From Metarhizobium sp964253915 (GTDB lineage Bacteria; Pseudomonadota; Alphaproteobacteria; Rhizobiales; Rhizobiaceae): DNA of 64,000 bases. Both the position numbers and the translations under genes were made by a program. Below, piece by piece: positions 61,591 through 64,000 of this stretch. The notes beneath the pieces were generated by a model. The model worked only from the letters and a program-made list of their open reading frames with translations, was not told the DNA's origin and did no database searches. The stretch lies in contig NZ_CAXUSG020000007.1 of the NCBI RefSeq assembly GCF_964253915.1, positions 248,001 through 312,000 on the forward strand. The letters run 5' to 3'. Each line of letters begins with the position of its first letter. The stretch's first letter is position 1.

Positions 61591-62802
61591 ATGGCGAAAC
61601 AGAAAGTTGCAATGCTGACGGCCGGCGGCCTGGCCCCCTGTCTCTCGTCGGCGGTCGGCGGGTTGATCGAGCGCTACAGCGACGTCGCCCCGGAAATCGA
61701 ACTGATCGCTTACCGTTCCGGTTATCAGGGCCTGCTGCTTTCGGACCACGTGTCGATCACGCAGCAGATGCGTGAAAAGGCCGGCCTGTTGCACCGTTAT
61801 GGCGGTTCGCCGATCGGCAACAGCCGCGTCAAGCTCACCAACGCCGCCGACTGCGTCAAGCGTGGCCTGGTGAAGGAAGGTCAGAACCCTCTGGCGGTTG
61901 CGGCCGACCGGCTGGCCCAGGACGGCGTCACCATCCTGCACACCATCGGCGGCGACGATACCAACACCACCGCCGCCGATCTTGCCGCCTATCTCGGCGC
62001 CAACGGTTACAACCTCACCGTTGTCGGCCTGCCGAAGACGGTGGACAACGACGTCGTGCCGATCCGCCAGTCGCTTGGTGCCTGGACGGCGGCGGAAGTC
62101 GGCGCGAACTTCTTCGACAATGTCAGCAACGAGCAGAGCGCCGCCCCCAAAACCCTCATCGTCCACGAGGTCATGGGCCGCCACAGCGGCTGGCTGACGG
62201 CGGCGACGGCGCGCGCCTATATACAGAAGAGCAGCCGCAACGAGTATGTCGAAGGCCTGATGATGGACGAGAAGCTCAAGACCATCGACGGCCTCTACCT
62301 GCCGGAAATGGCCTTCGACCTCCAGGCCGAAGCCGCAAGGCTGCGCAAGGTCATGGAAACCAACGGCTTCGTCAGCCTTTTCGTGTCGGAAGGTGCCTGC
62401 CTCGATGCGATCGTCGCCGAACGCGAGGCGGCCGGCGAGACAATCAAGCGTGATGCTTTCGGCCATGTGAAGATCGATACGATCAATGTCGGCAACTGGT
62501 TCTCCAAGCAGTTCGCCGCCCTGCTCGGCGCCGAGCGCTCGATGGTGCAGAAATCGGGCTACTTCGCCCGCTCCGCGCCGGCCAACCAGGACGACCTGCG
62601 ACTCATCCAGGGCATGGTCGATCTCGCGGTGGAAAGCGCCCTCAACAAGGTCTCCGGCGTCACCGGCCACGACGAGGCACAGAAGGGCAAACTCAGGACC
62701 ATCGAGTTCCCCCGCATCAAGGGCGGCAAGCATTTCGACCTGTCGACCAAATGGTTCGGCGAAGTGATGGAAACCATCGGCCAGAAATACAAGCCGGCCT
62801 GA
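61591..62802 (+). CDS. pfp: Pyrophosphate-dependent 6-phosphofructokinase
   Basis: A 403-residue enzyme that reversibly phosphorylates fructose 6-phosphate with PPi instead of ATP. Two residues settle the donor: Asp122-Asp123 in TIGGDDTNT (ATP enzymes have Gly here) and Lys149 in GLPKTVDNDV (Gly in ATP enzymes). Catalytic Asp152 and Asp154 are in the same motif; MGRHSGWLTAA is the substrate site. A strong AGGAGGAACG ribosome-binding site precedes the ATG. Rhizobia rely mainly on the Entner-Doudoroff route, so this may serve gluconeogenesis. Confidence 0.94.
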   Translation: MAKQKVAMLTAGGLAPCLSSAVGGLIERYSDVAPEIELIAYRSGYQGLLLSDHVSITQQMREKAGLLHRYGGSPIGNSRVKLTNAADCVKRGLVKEGQNPLAVAADRLAQDGVTILHTIGGDDTNTTAADLAAYLGANGYNLTVVGLPKTVDNDVVPIRQSLGAWTAAEVGANFFDNVSNEQSAAPKTLIVHEVMGRHSGWLTAATARAYIQKSSRNEYVEGLMMDEKLKTIDGLYLPEMAFDLQAEAARLRKVMETNGFVSLFVSEGACLDAIVAEREAAGETIKRDAFGHVKIDTINVGNWFSKQFAALLGAERSMVQKSGYFARSAPANQDDLRLIQGMVDLAVESALNKVSGVTGHDEAQKGKLRTIEFPRIKGGKHFDLSTKWFGEVMETIGQKYKPA

Positions 62803-62855
62803 TTGAACACTGGCGGCGCCCGGAAGTTTCTGGCAGGATATCTGCGGAGGAATCG

Positions 62856-63491
62856 ATGTCCACGGAATATCTGGCGATTTACGCCGTTGGCGCCGCAATC
62901 GTCCTGGCCCTGCCGGGTCCAGGCAACTGTCTCATGATTTCCTACGGCCGCAGCAAGCGGCCGTTGCAGAGCGTGGCCGCGGCTGCGGGAATCATTCTGA
63001 CCGGCACGGTGTTGACGACCGCCATCGCAACTTTCGTCGGCGTCGCAACCGGCCTTTCCGAGTTGCTTGGTGCCGTTCTGCGTGGCTGCGGCTTGGCTGT
63101 TCTGGTGTGGTCGGCACTGGCGCTCTGGCGCCTGCGCGGCATGACCGGCCTCGTCGCCGACAATGACAATCTCGACGGCAAAAACGCTGCCTCGGCCTTC
63201 CTCAAGGGGGCCAGAACAATGATCCGCAATTATTGGCAGTTGACACTGTTTGGCGCCCTCGCCACCCAGGCTGCTGGGCCTGGCATCACGAATTTCCAGC
63301 AAGTCATTGCTTTTCCTGTTATATTTTTTGCATTGTCGGTTTTGGCCAACTTTGCTTATGCCATTTTCGCCGGCCGTATCCACAAAAGGCTTCGTCGCCT
63401 GGAAACCCGGAAGATCAAGGGCAGAACCCGCGGCAAGCTGCGCGTCAACGCGGGAATCGTTAGCGTCGGCTATCGGCGCCTCGCTGCATAG
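62856..63491 (+). CDS. LysE/RhtB family exporter-like membrane protein
   Basis: A 211-residue inner-membrane protein with about five to six hydrophobic segments. VLALPGPGNCLMISYGRS near the N-terminus matches the LysE-family motif (TPGPxxxxxxxxG) loosely. TMIRNYWQLTLFGALATQAAG covers the region where LysE proteins have a conserved NPK-like loop, which is altered here. The C-terminal 35 residues are strongly basic. Probably an amino acid or metabolite exporter; substrate unknown. ATG at 62856 with GGAGGAA upstream, 53 bases after pfp, likely one operon. Confidence 0.75.
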   Translation: MSTEYLAIYAVGAAIVLALPGPGNCLMISYGRSKRPLQSVAAAAGIILTGTVLTTAIATFVGVATGLSELLGAVLRGCGLAVLVWSALALWRLRGMTGLVADNDNLDGKNAASAFLKGARTMIRNYWQLTLFGALATQAAGPGITNFQQVIAFPVIFFALSVLANFAYAIFAGRIHKRLRRLETRKIKGRTRGKLRVNAGIVSVGYRRLAA

Positions 63492-63608
63492 CCAACTTGC
63501 CCCATGCTTGCGAGCCGTTCACGAATAGGTTAATGGGTGAAAAATGGTGTTAACAGTTTCCCCCTGTTTATGCGTTGCGGGGAGGCACGATTTCGCGAGA
63601 GTGATCAG

Positions 63609-64000
63609 ATGGTAGCGATCGGACATGTCACCCTGAAACGCAATCTGGCATTGGCGGCCGTACTGACCGCAGGCCTTTCTGGATGCGCCAGCGTTGATGC
63701 GACTTCCGAAGCCGAATTGACTGCCGTGCAGACGGTTGTGCCCGTGGCCAAGCCCGGCACGGAAGTCGGCTACGCGACGACGGCCGAAGCGGGCGCGCAG
63801 ACGACCGGTGCCGGAATGGTGACCACCACGGCAGCACTCGACACCTCCGGCGCAGCGGCAAATACGCCCGCGACGATGGCTTACGCGACGCAGACGACTT
63901 CGACCGCCACAACAGCCTTGACGACCGCGACGAACGACACGGCAACCGCCACCAGCACCACCGTCGTCGCCACCACGGAAACGCCGACCGACACCACGGC
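63609..64000 (+). CDS. Thr/Ala-rich lipoprotein, N-terminal part (runs off window)
   Basis: The first 130 residues of a protein that continues past the window. Starts MVAIGHVTLKRNLALAAVLT, with a lipobox LSGC (Cys26), so it is an outer- or inner-membrane lipoprotein. From about residue 55 on the sequence is dominated by Thr, Ala and Ser with very few charged residues, an unstructured spacer likely followed by a domain beyond the edge. It cannot be assigned to a family from this part. Confidence 0.7.
   Translation, partial: MVAIGHVTLKRNLALAAVLTAGLSGCASVDATSEAELTAVQTVVPVAKPGTEVGYATTAEAGAQTTGAGMVTTTAALDTSGAAANTPATMAYATQTTSTATTALTTATNDTATATSTTVVATTETPTDTT

Noticed and set aside
1..64000. CRISPR array, prophage, integrated element or tRNA genes
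   Set aside because: No regularly spaced direct repeats, phage or integrase genes, attachment duplications or cloverleaf-like tRNA sequences were seen anywhere in the window.

Overview
This window is chromosomal DNA of an alphaproteobacterium, almost certainly a member of the Rhizobiaceae (Rhizobium, Ensifer, Shinella or Agrobacterium type). Evidence: a circularly permuted two-piece tmRNA gene, an alpha-type SspB, a division and cell wall (dcw) cluster running into lpxC-bamD-recN-ligA, FtsZ with a very long linker, and several copies of a rhizobial-looking palindromic intergenic repeat (ends AGAGCAATTCC). Base use is high-GC and even, with no sign of prophage, transposase, integron or CRISPR.

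Layout. 1-1.9 kb: the end of an RND efflux pump gene, ssrA (tmRNA) and sspB, so the tag-encoding RNA and the ClpXP adaptor that reads the tag lie side by side, then two small genes around a 217-bp repeat. 1.9-8.1 kb (minus strand): AsmA-like protein, a D-lactate/glycolate-type FAD dehydrogenase, an OmpA-type lipoprotein. 8.3-12.7 kb (plus): adenosine deaminase family enzyme, a membrane protein that looks like a site-2 protease stripped of its active site, and UvrD/PcrA helicase. 12.7-22 kb: L,D-transpeptidase-like DUF2778 protein, amidase, pncA, panC-panB, DUF2164, azlCD, pepP. 22.2-22.5 kb: a candidate small RNA with two hairpin loops rich in CUCCU and a strong terminator. 22.5-28.2 kb: prmA, SCO1, a chemoreceptor with its own CheW, a small secreted protein, CreA. 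28.4-39.9 kb (minus): ddl-ftsQ-ftsA-ftsZ-lpxC-bamD-recN-ligA. 40.4-43 kb (plus): an MHS-type transporter and a Tat-exported metallophosphoesterase lying between the two halves of the dcw cluster. 43-57 kb (minus): mraZ-rsmH-ftsL-ftsI-murE-murF-mraY-murD-ftsW-murG-murC-murB, with a four-repeat MraZ operator in front. 57.3-64 kb: rnpB, a DAO-family oxidoreductase, a lytic transglycosylase, an AmpD/AmiD-type amidase coupled to a TerB/DnaJ protein, PPi-dependent phosphofructokinase, a LysE-type exporter, and the start of a Thr/Ala-rich lipoprotein.

How it works together. Most of the minus strand from 57 kb to 28 kb makes the peptidoglycan precursor (MurB-F, MraY, MurG, Ddl), the divisome (FtsL, I, W, Q, A, Z), and lipid A and outer-membrane assembly (LpxC, BamD). 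Genes are packed with 1-4 base overlaps of ATGA type, pointing to translational coupling. The most unusual items are the CUCCU-loop RNA, the catalytically dead M50-like protein, the repeat ends that supply stop codons to three neighbouring genes, and the exactly 10-bp-spaced TGGG array at the mra promoter. No wholly unknown multi-gene system was found.
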